Origin: Sphingomonas sp.
Lineage (GTDB): Bacteria > Pseudomonadota > Alphaproteobacteria > Sphingomonadales > Sphingomonadaceae
Length of the DNA: 19,859 nt
Assembly: GCA_021154945.1 (NCBI GenBank)
Contig: JAJNQF010000100.1
Location: forward strand, 1 to 19,859
Direction: 5' to 3'
Shown: piece by piece, positions 13,708 through 19,859 of the stretch
How the letters are laid out: the number at the start of each line of letters is the position of its first letter
Position numbering within the stretch: position 1 is the first letter of the stretch
Notes under the pieces: model-generated
Database searches by the model: none
What the model saw: only the letters and a program-made list of their open reading frames with translations
What the model was told of the DNA's origin: nothing
Program-made: the position numbers and the translations under genes

Positions 13708-15771
13708 ATGATTCGCACCCCGCTGTCCGCGCTCGCCTGCATCCTGTTCTCCTCGGGAAGCGTCCTCGCCCAATCGACCGCGGTCCCGACCGAGCCTGCG
13801 CCCGACATCGTCGTCACCGGGCGCGGGCTGGCGGATGCGCCCGGTGATCGCGCCTATGATATCGTCACGATCGATCGAAACCGGATCCAGGCGAATGCGA
13901 GCAATCGGCTTGAGAGCGTGCTCGCCGACGTCGCCGGGTTGCAGCAGTTTCGCCGGTCGGACTCGCGGAGTGCCAATCCGACCAGCCAAGGCATTTCGCT
14001 GCGCGGGATCGGCGGCAATGCCTCCAGTCGCGCGCTGCTGATCTTCGACGGGGTGCCGCAGGCGGATCCGTTCGGCGGCTGGGTCGCGTTTCCGGCCTAT
14101 GCGACCGGGCGGCTTGGGCGCATCCGCGTAACGCGCGGTGGCGGCAGCGGGTATCAGGGGCCGGGTGCGCTGGCCGGAACGGTCGAGCTGGAAAGCGCGA
14201 CGCCCGATCAACTGACGCCGTTCCAGGGCGGCGTCGCCTATGGCAGCCGCGATTCGGTCGATGCGCAGGGCTCGGCGGCGCTGGTACGCGGATCGGGGTT
14301 CGCCACCCTGTCGGGGGCGTACGCGCGCGGGGACGGCTTCACGCCGACCGTCGAGGAAAGCCGCGGGATCGTGGATCGCGCCGCCCCCTATGAGCAGGCT
14401 TCGGGTGCGCTGCGGACCGTCGTCGGGATCGACGCGAAGACCGAATTGCAGATGAATGCGAGCGCGTTCACCGACACGCGCGACCGCGGAAGCGACTTCA
14501 CCGCCAACACAAGCGAGGGGGCCGACGCGAGCATCCGGCTGATCGGGCGGGGCGCGTGGGGCTATTCGGCGCTGGCGTATCTGCAGACGCGCGCGTTCGC
14601 GAGCAGCTTCAACAGCATCAATGCCGCGCGGACGACCGCGATCCAGTCGCTGAACCAGTATAATACGCCAGCCACCGGGCTTGGCGGGCGGATCGAGATC
14701 GCGCCGCCGCTAGGCGAGAGCATCACGCTCAGGTTGGGGGCGGATATCCGCGACGTGAGCGGCAAGACGCAGGAACTCTATACGTTCGTCAACGCAGCGC
14801 CCACGCGACGGCGCGAGGCTGGCGGGAGTACGACGACGACCGGCGTGTTCGCCGATGGGAGCCTGGTCGCGGGCGACTTCACGTTCAGTCTTGGAGGACG
14901 GGTCGACTGGTGGTCGATCGACGGCGGCTATCTGTCCGAGCGCCCGCTGGCGACCGGCGCGGCGCTGACCGACCTGCGCTATGCAGACCGCGACGGCAGC
15001 GAGACGACCGGGCGGGCGGGCGTGGCATACCAGCCGATCGAGACGATCACGCTGCGTGTCGCCGGGTATCGCGGGTGGCGCCTGCCGACGCTCAACGAAC
15101 TGTACCGCCCGTTCCGGGTTGGCAACGACGCGACCGCGGCGAATGCGTTGTTGTCGCCGGAGCGGCTGACCGGGGTCGAAGGTGGCGTCACGCTGACGCC
15201 TGCGCCGGGCGTGAGCATCGCCGCGACCTATTTCTACAACCGGCTGAAGAACGCGATAGCCAACGTCACGACGACCAACCCGCCGCAGGTGCTGCCGGGG
15301 GTCGCCACCTACCGCGTCCGCCAGAATCTCGATGCGATCCGCGCGCATGGCTTCGAACTGGATGCGTCGTATCGGCCGGGTCCGCTGGGCGTGCAAGCAT
15401 CGTGGTCGCACACGAACTCGAAGGTCGAGGGTTCGGGGATCACCGCCGCTTTGGACGGCTTGCGGCCGGCGCAGACCCCGCGCGACCAGGTGTCGGGAAC
15501 GGTCGACTGGCGGCAGGACGCGGCGGCGCTGTCGCTGACCGTGCGGCATATCGGGCGGCAGTTCGACGACGACCAGAATACGCGGGTGCTTGGGGCCGCG
15601 ACGATGCTCGATGCCTACGCGGCGCTGCCGATCATGCGCTCGTTGGTCGCGGAGGTGCGGGGGGAGAACCTGTTCGACGAGCGCGTCGAGGCGGGGATCA
15701 GCGGCGCCAACATCGTCGAGCGCGCGACACCGCGGACGATCTGGGTCGGGCTGCGCTACGGCGGGCGGTGA
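13708..15771 (+). CDS. TonB-dependent outer-membrane receptor, substrate unknown
   Basis: A 687-residue outer-membrane receptor. A signal peptide (1-21, ending SVLA) precedes a TonB box region PDIVVTGRG (32-40). The plug domain carries NRLESVLADVAGLQQFRRSD, ISLRGIGGNASSRALLIFDG, VPQADPFGGWVAF and IRVTRGGGSGYQGPGALAGT. The 22-strand-type barrel contains GYRGWRLPTLNELYRPFRVG, the conserved block that marks TonB receptors, and the end has NLFDERVEAG and IWVGLRY. I chose ATG 13708 because the signal peptide begins there; the ribosome site is weak. It would import a scarce ligand using TonB energy. It lies immediately before the riboswitch-controlled btuB operon, but has no riboswitch of its own and is followed by a hairpin, so a link to cobalamin is only a guess. 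Confidence 0.92.
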   Translation: MIRTPLSALACILFSSGSVLAQSTAVPTEPAPDIVVTGRGLADAPGDRAYDIVTIDRNRIQANASNRLESVLADVAGLQQFRRSDSRSANPTSQGISLRGIGGNASSRALLIFDGVPQADPFGGWVAFPAYATGRLGRIRVTRGGGSGYQGPGALAGTVELESATPDQLTPFQGGVAYGSRDSVDAQGSAALVRGSGFATLSGAYARGDGFTPTVEESRGIVDRAAPYEQASGALRTVVGIDAKTELQMNASAFTDTRDRGSDFTANTSEGADASIRLIGRGAWGYSALAYLQTRAFASSFNSINAARTTAIQSLNQYNTPATGLGGRIEIAPPLGESITLRLGADIRDVSGKTQELYTFVNAAPTRRREAGGSTTTTGVFADGSLVAGDFTFSLGGRVDWWSIDGGYLSERPLATGAALTDLRYADRDGSETTGRAGVAYQPIETITLRVAGYRGWRLPTLNELYRPFRVGNDATAANALLSPERLTGVEGGVTLTPAPGVSIAATYFYNRLKNAIANVTTTNPPQVLPGVATYRVRQNLDAIRAHGFELDASYRPGPLGVQASWSHTNSKVEGSGITAALDGLRPAQTPRDQVSGTVDWRQDAAALSLTVRHIGRQFDDDQNTRVLGAATMLDAYAALPIMRSLVAEVRGENLFDERVEAGISGANIVERATPRTIWVGLRYGGR

Positions 15772-15779
15772 GTCCGAAC

Positions 15780-15805
15780 GATCCTCCCCCGCCAGGGGGA
15801 GGATC
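15780..15805 (+). terminator. Hairpin after the TonB receptor gene
   Basis: An 11-bp perfect stem (15780-15790 with 15795-15805, arms GATCCTCCCCC and GGGGGAGGATC) closes a GCCA loop nine bases after the stop codon. No T-run follows, so it may act as a transcript-end stabiliser or be a dispersed hairpin repeat rather than a classical terminator. Confidence 0.6.
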
Positions 15806-15817
15806 AGTAGGCCCGCG

Positions 15818-15844
15818 TTGACCCGTGCATGGCGCGCGACTAAT
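15818..15844 (+). promoter_or_regulatory. Candidate promoter of the btu operon
   Basis: TTGACC (15818-15823) is a good -35 box. ACTAAT (15839-15844) is a fair -10 at a rather short 15-bp spacing. A start near 15850 would begin the transcript just before the riboswitch, which is where the promoter must be. Confidence 0.4.
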
Positions 15845-15856
15845 GCCACCCTTGTG

Positions 15857-16045
15857 AAGGGTTCCCGGCGACGGGATCAAAAGGGAAGTCGGTGCGCGGG
15901 CCGGGTCGTCAGGATCCAAATCCGCAAGACCGGCGCTGTACCCGCAACTGTGACCGGATAGCGGCCACCCCGATTATGCCACTGGGTTCCGGCCCGGGAA
16001 GGCGGGGTGGAGGCGGTGACCCGGAAGCCAGGAGACCTGCCTCTC
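15857..16045 (+). ncRNA. Cobalamin riboswitch (B12 element)
   Basis: The conserved cobalamin aptamer elements occur in order: GGTTCCC near 15860, AAAAGGGAAGTCGGTGCG (15879-15896), CCGCAACTGTGA (15942-15953), GCCACTGGG (15978 on), CCGGGAAGGC (15994-16003), and the B12 box GAAGCCAGGAGACC with TGCC (16024-16041). It lies 126 bp before the btuB start. In the known class, binding of adenosylcobalamin lowers expression of the downstream transport genes. The 16046-16170 stretch holds GC-rich helices but no T-run, so control at translation of btuB is more likely than termination. The edges are approximate. Confidence 0.95.
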
Positions 16046-16170
16046 ACGGTCGATCCACTGCGCGGGCGGGTGTCCGGCGCGGACGAGTGCTCCGGTGCAG
16101 CCGGGTTTCCTCGAGCGAGAGACGTCTGCCGTCCCCGAATGGTCGTGGGCGGTTCTGCCAGGACGTGCCC

Positions 16171-18069
16171 ATGACGAAATTCTTCCTGCTCCTGAGCGCC
16201 GCGGTGATCGCAGTGCCGGCCTACGCGCAGGACATCCCCGATACCGACGCCCCCGAAGTCGTCGTCACCGCGAGCCGCGTCGCACAGCCAGCGAGCGAGA
16301 TCGGGCAGGCGGTGACCGTGATCGACCGCGCCGAGATCGAACGCCGCCAGACCGTCGTTGTATCCGATCTGCTCGCAACCACGCCCGGCGTCACCGTCAC
16401 GCGCAACGGCACGCTCGGCGCGCTGACCGGCGTGCGGATCCGCGGTGCCGAATCCGACCAGACCCTGGTCGTGATCGACGGAGTACGCGTCAACGATCCC
16501 GCCTCGACTGGCGGCGGTTTCGATTTCGGTAACCTCCTATCGAGTTCGGTCGAGAGGATCGAAGTGTTGCGCGGGCCGAACTCGGTGCCATGGGGCAGCC
16601 AGGCGATCGGTGGCGTCGTCAACATCATCACCGCCGCACCGACCGAAGGCATGCAGGCGCGCGCCAACGCCGAATATGGCTATGCCGACAGCATGTTCGC
16701 GAGCGCGGGCGTGTCGGGCAAGTCCGGACCGGTGTCGGGCTCGCTGACCGGCGGCTATCTGAAGACCGACGGCATTTCGTCCGCGGCCAGCGGTACCGAG
16801 CGCGACGGCTATCGCCAATATGGCGCCACCGGACGGCTGGGTGTCGAGTTCGCGCCCGGGATCGGTCTCGATCTGCGCGGCTATTTCGCGGACAGCAAGG
16901 TCGAGATCGACGATGGTTTCAATCCGGAAACCTTCGTGGTCGCGGACAGCCTTGCCTATGGGACCACGCAGGAACTCTACGGCTATGCCGGCCTGCACGC
17001 GAACTTCGCCGACGGCCGGTTCAACAACCGCGTCGCGTTCACGATCGCCGACATCAACCGCGACAATTTCTCGCAGCCCGGCGGCGACGTGTCGTTCATC
17101 GGCCGCGGTCGCAGCGAACGCTATGAATATCAGGGCGATTTCCGTCCGCTCGACGAGGTCCGCGTCGTCGCGGGCGTCGAGCGCGAGAACAGCCGCTTCA
17201 ACGACGGCTTCACCTTCGCGGATACCGGCATCACCAGCGTCTATGGCCAGCTGATCGTCAAGCCGCTCGACATCCTCACGATCACCGGCGGCGTGCGCAA
17301 CGACGACCATGAGGATTTCGGCAGCCACACGACGTTCGGCGCAAATGCGGCGCTGGCGTTGCGCACCGGTACCACCATCCGCGCCAGCTATGGCGAAGGC
17401 TTCAAGGCGCCGACCTTGTACCAGCTCTTTTCCGCCTACGGGAACCGCGACCTCGATCCCGAGACCGCACGGAACTTCGATATCGGCATCGAGCAGGCGT
17501 TTCTCGGCGACCGGGTCCGCGCGGGAGTGACGTATTTCAACCGCCGCACGCGCAACCAGATCGACTTCCGCAATTGCAGCCCGACGGAGCAGGCGACGGC
17601 CGGTTCGATCTGCGTCGATCGCCCGTTCGGCGTGTACGACAATGTCGCGCGTGCCGAAGCGGACGGCGTCGAGTTTACGCTCGCGCTGCGTCCGGTCGAT
17701 GCGCTGACGCTGACCGCCAACTACAGCTATATCCACACCGAGAACCGCGCGATCGGCGCCAATTTCGGCAACGACCTCGCGCGTCGCCCGAAGCAGACCG
17801 CCAGCGTCAACGCCGACTACCGGTTCGTGTTCGGGCTGTCGGTCGGTGGCACCGTGACGATGGTCGGCGACAGCTTCGACGACGCCGGCAACACCGTGCG
17901 GCTCGACGGCTATGCGCTGGCGGGCATCCGCGCCGAAATGCCGATCAACGACCGGATCGCGCTGTACGGCCGCGTCGATAACCTGACCGACGCGCGGTAC
18001 GAGACGGTCGCGGGTTACGGCAATTACGGTCGCGCGGCGTATGGCGGCGTGCGGTTGCGGCTGAAGTGA
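16171..18069 (+). CDS. btuB: TonB-dependent vitamin B12 receptor
   Basis: A 632-residue outer-membrane cobalamin receptor. The signal peptide is residues 1-19 (FFLLLSAAVIAVPAYA), followed by the TonB box EVVVTAS (29-35). The plug has LLATTPGVTVTRNGTLGALT, GVRIRGAESDQTLVVIDGVR, VNDP, VERIEVLRGPNSVPWGSQAI and GGVVNIIT. The barrel contains the receptor signature ASYGEGFKAPTLYQLFSAYG, NRDLDPETARNFDIGIEQ, and a typical BtuB end NLTDARYETVAGYGNYGRAA. The length matches the family. I chose ATG 16171 because AGGA lies 8 bases upstream and the signal peptide begins there; the open frame continues upstream through the riboswitch but cannot be coding. It is controlled by the cobalamin riboswitch and overlaps the btuF-like gene by 4 bp (GTGA). 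Assignment to B12 rests mainly on the riboswitch and its neighbours. Confidence 0.95.
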   Translation: MTKFFLLLSAAVIAVPAYAQDIPDTDAPEVVVTASRVAQPASEIGQAVTVIDRAEIERRQTVVVSDLLATTPGVTVTRNGTLGALTGVRIRGAESDQTLVVIDGVRVNDPASTGGGFDFGNLLSSSVERIEVLRGPNSVPWGSQAIGGVVNIITAAPTEGMQARANAEYGYADSMFASAGVSGKSGPVSGSLTGGYLKTDGISSAASGTERDGYRQYGATGRLGVEFAPGIGLDLRGYFADSKVEIDDGFNPETFVVADSLAYGTTQELYGYAGLHANFADGRFNNRVAFTIADINRDNFSQPGGDVSFIGRGRSERYEYQGDFRPLDEVRVVAGVERENSRFNDGFTFADTGITSVYGQLIVKPLDILTITGGVRNDDHEDFGSHTTFGANAALALRTGTTIRASYGEGFKAPTLYQLFSAYGNRDLDPETARNFDIGIEQAFLGDRVRAGVTYFNRRTRNQIDFRNCSPTEQATAGSICVDRPFGVYDNVARAEADGVEFTLALRPVDALTLTANYSYIHTENRAIGANFGNDLARRPKQTASVNADYRFVFGLSVGGTVTMVGDSFDDAGNTVRLDGYALAGIRAEMPINDRIALYGRVDNLTDARYETVAGYGNYGRAAYGGVRLRLK

Positions 18070-18869
18070 GGCGCGGGTCGATCCTCTTCGCGCTCCTGCT
18101 CGGGGGCTGCGCGCAATCCCCTGGCGCGGGCGGCGGCGGCGGGGGGATCGTCTCGACCAATCCGTGCGTGGATTCGGTGCTGGTCCGGATCCTGCCCGCA
18201 TCGCGGATCGCGGGGATCAGCCATTATTCGCAGGACCCGTCGGCGACCTCGATCCCGCTCGCCGTCGCGCGGCAGTTTCGCGGCATCGCCGGGACCGCTG
18301 AGGAGGTGATCGCGCTCCACCCCGATCTCGTCATCGCCAGCACCTACACCCCGCCTGCGACTCAGGCGGCCTACGCCCGTGCCGGCCTGAAGACGCTGCT
18401 GCTGGGCATTCCGGACTCGATCGCCGAGAGCAAGGCGCAGGTAAAGCAGATTGCCGACGCGGTCGGTGCGCCCGCGGGTGGCGCGCGGATCAACGCCGAT
18501 ATCGATCGTGCGGTGACGCGCTGGAGCCACAAAGATGGCGAGTCGCCCAGCGCTCTGCTCTATATCAGCGGCGATCTCGCGACCGGGGGGAGCACGTTGC
18601 TGAATGAGATGATGACCCGCGTCGGCTTCCGCAACGCCGCCGCCAGCTACGGCCTTAGGCATACCGGCACGCTCTCGGCCGAGACGATCGTGACGCGGCC
18701 CCCGGCCATCGTGATCGCCCCCGAAAGTGCCAGCCGCGGCGCCGCGCTGCGCCGCCGCTTGCTGCCGACCACGCCGCAAGCCGTCTTCCCCCGCGTCCTG
18801 ATCAACTGCGGCGGCCCGACCATTCCGCCCGCGCTCGAACGCCTAGCCGCGATAAGGGCGGGGCTGTGA
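18066..18869 (+). CDS. btuF: Cobalamin ABC transporter substrate-binding lipoprotein (BtuF-like)
   Basis: A 267-residue periplasmic binding protein of the Fe/B12 type (Periplas_BP_2 fold). It begins with a GTG that overlaps the btuB stop (GTGA, 18066-18069), indicating translational coupling. The N-terminus is a lipoprotein signal with lipobox LGGC (Cys15), then a Gly-rich linker. Family blocks are STNPCVDSVLVRILPASRIA, GISHYSQDP, FRGIAGTAEEVIALHPDLVI and TPPATQAAYARAGLKTLLLG, with the helix IAESKAQVKQIADAVGAPA in the middle. The C-terminal lobe has GDLATGGSTLLNEMMTRVGF. It would deliver cobalamin to the inner-membrane permease encoded just downstream. Such short BtuF forms are common in alphaproteobacteria. 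A corrinoid or haem-related ligand is possible but the riboswitch favours B12. Confidence 0.88.
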   Translation: MRRGSILFALLLGGCAQSPGAGGGGGGIVSTNPCVDSVLVRILPASRIAGISHYSQDPSATSIPLAVARQFRGIAGTAEEVIALHPDLVIASTYTPPATQAAYARAGLKTLLLGIPDSIAESKAQVKQIADAVGAPAGGARINADIDRAVTRWSHKDGESPSALLYISGDLATGGSTLLNEMMTRVGFRNAAASYGLRHTGTLSAETIVTRPPAIVIAPESASRGAALRRRLLPTTPQAVFPRVLINCGGPTIPPALERLAAIRAGL

Positions 18870-18909
18870 TGCGAGGTTCGAGCACTGGGGACCCTATCCC
18901 TGAACGCCA

Positions 18910-19007
18910 CCCCGGCGGAGGCCGGGGCCCAGTTGGCAAGGTCGGCGTGATGGAGTTCCGCCCACAATTCCGATCGTCCCCCAACTGGGCCCCGGCCTTC
19001 GCCGGGG
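18910..19007. repeat. REP-like paired hairpins (BIME-type inverted repeat)
   Basis: A 27-bp arm at 18910-18936 is repeated in inverted orientation at 18981-19007 with one mismatch, across a 44-bp spacer. Each arm is itself a hairpin: CCCCGGC with GCCGGGG around GGAG in the left arm and CTTC in the right. Each arm adds a CCCAGTTGG tail facing the centre. This is the architecture of paired REP elements. I know very similar GC-rich units scattered between genes in Sphingomonas. It splits the btu operon between the binding-protein and permease genes. Confidence 0.8.
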
Positions 19008-19050
19008 AAGTGGTTATGTGTAGAGCGCGCGCAGATGAGGAAATGGCGGG

Positions 19051-19859
19051 ATGACCCGCACGCCCAAACTCATCGCCCTCGGCCTGCTCGTCATCCTTCT
19101 GTTCGGCCTGTCACTCGGCTGCGGCAAGGTCTGGGTGCCGCTCCACGCCTGGTTATCGAGCGATCCGCGCTGGTGGATCATCCTCGAACTCCGCCTGCCC
19201 CGCGCGGTGCTCGGCCTCGCGCTCGGCGCGACGCTCGGGCTGTCGGGTGCGGTCCTGCAAGGCTATCTCCGCAACCCGCTCGCCGACCCCGCGGTCGTCG
19301 GCGTGTCGTCGGTCGCAGCACTCGGCGCGGTCGCTGCGATTATCTTCGGGGCCGGTTCGGGACCCGCGATCTTCGCCGCCGCGATGCTCGGCGCAGGGGG
19401 CGCGGTCGCGTTGCTCGCCGCGCTGACGTGGCGGTCCCCGAGCGCGATCACCTTCATCCTCGCCGGCACCGTGCTCGCCAGCCTCGCCGGTGCGCTGACC
19501 GCGTTCCTGATCTCGATCGCGCCGAACCCCTATGCGGTCGCCGAGGTGATCGATTGGATCATGGGCGCCCTCACCGATCGCGGCTGGGACGACATCACGC
19601 TCGCCCTGCCGCCGATGCTGCTCGGCGGTGTCCTGCTCATGCTCACCGGCCGATCGCTCGACGCGCTGTCGCTGGGCGAGGCGGCGGCGCGGTCGCTCGG
19701 CATAAGGATGGGCCGCGTCCGCTGGCTGGTCGTGCTCGGCACCGGGCTAGTGGTCGGCGCAGGCGTTGCCGTAACCGGCGTGATCGGCTTCGTCGGCCTT
19801 GTCGTGCCGCATTTGCTGCGCCCGATCTTCGGCCACCGCCCGAGCGCGCTATTGCTCCC
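19051..19859 (+). CDS. btuC: Cobalamin ABC transporter permease (BtuC-like), partial
   Basis: The gene runs off the right edge; about 269 residues are visible. It is a FecCD/BtuC-type permease. The N-terminal helix IALGLLVILLFGLSLGCGK is followed by ILELRLPRAVLGLALGATLG, LSGAVLQGYLRNPLADPAVV and GVSSVAALGAVAAIIFG, the conserved start of the family. Several further helices follow, with the late block AVTGVIGFVGLVVPHLLRPI, FGHRPSALLL, which includes the cytoplasmic loop that contacts the ATPase. The start ATG 19051 has GGCGGG just before it; an ATG at 19043 is in another frame and stops after three codons. It would pair with the BtuF-like protein, and an ATPase gene is expected next. Confidence 0.93.
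   Translation, partial: MTRTPKLIALGLLVILLFGLSLGCGKVWVPLHAWLSSDPRWWIILELRLPRAVLGLALGATLGLSGAVLQGYLRNPLADPAVVGVSSVAALGAVAAIIFGAGSGPAIFAAAMLGAGGAVALLAALTWRSPSAITFILAGTVLASLAGALTAFLISIAPNPYAVAEVIDWIMGALTDRGWDDITLALPPMLLGGVLLMLTGRSLDALSLGEAAARSLGIRMGRVRWLVVLGTGLVVGAGVAVTGVIGFVGLVVPHLLRPIFGHRPSALLL

Noticed and set aside
14710..15849. A 379-codon open frame on the minus strand opposite the TonB receptor gene
   Set aside because: Arg/Pro-rich composition without motifs, and antisense to strongly conserved receptor blocks.
16537..18201. A 554-codon open frame on the minus strand opposite btuB
   Set aside because: It is antisense to a clearly conserved BtuB, is very Arg/Ala/Asp-rich with no domain, and arises from the GC-rich third positions of the real gene.
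18866..19054. A 62-codon open frame between the btuF-like and btuC-like genes
   Set aside because: It is the translation of the paired REP hairpins; the GGRGP-type peptides are a by-product of the repeat.

Overview
The window reads as high-GC alphaproteobacterial DNA, most likely from Sphingomonas or a close relative. This is inferred from the style of the TonB receptors, a cobalamin-riboswitch btuB operon, paired GC-rich REP-like hairpins, and GC-rich codon use. No rRNA or other marker gene fixes the genus.

The window falls into two parts that meet at about position 12751. At 12701-12751 lies the 3' portion of a tRNA-Val(GAC) gene: anticodon arm, T arm, acceptor 3' strand and CCA. It has no D arm and no 5' acceptor strand, and a strong intrinsic terminator follows directly. 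A tyrosine recombinase gene lies about 1 kb to its left. The simplest reading is that the fragment is the attachment-site copy at the right end of an integrated element or island. In that case the sequence to its left is accessory DNA and the sequence to its right is the ancestral chromosome. The intact tRNA should lie left of the window.

Left, accessory part (1-12751). A minus-strand cluster runs, in transcription order, from a pseudo-histidine-kinase (6692-5199) to an AraC regulator (5091-4186), an alpha/beta hydrolase of the haloacetate dehalogenase/epoxide hydrolase type (3700-2837), a quinone-linked D-lactate dehydrogenase (2707-992) and a fumarylacetoacetate-hydrolase-family enzyme (954-82). 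Upstream of these is a MscS-like channel fused to a cyclic-nucleotide-binding-like domain (8368-6872), transcribed the same way. Plus-strand genes follow: a small secreted four-cysteine protein, a truncated aldo/keto reductase tail, and an SDR oxidoreductase whose Shine-Dalgarno abuts the stop of that remnant. The integration module comes next: the integrase, a small GTG-start gene overlapping its 5' end by 184 bp, a divergent tandem-HTH regulator that looks frameshifted, and 11-bp-period direct repeats near the tRNA fragment.

Right, chromosomal part (12752-19859). It holds the tRNA terminator, msrB (minus), a divergent TonB-dependent receptor gene, a hairpin, and then a cobalamin riboswitch leading into btuB, a btuF-like lipoprotein gene (GTGA overlap with btuB), a REP-like inverted pair, and the start of a btuC-like permease gene that leaves the window. 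Together these would carry vitamin B12 across the outer and inner membranes, with the riboswitch lowering expression when cobalamin is plentiful.

No CRISPR array, insertion sequence, rRNA or intact tRNA was seen. The observations most worth following are the tRNA fragment as an integration scar, the split two-HTH regulator, the histidine kinase that has lost its catalytic motifs, and the overlapping small gene/integrase pair.
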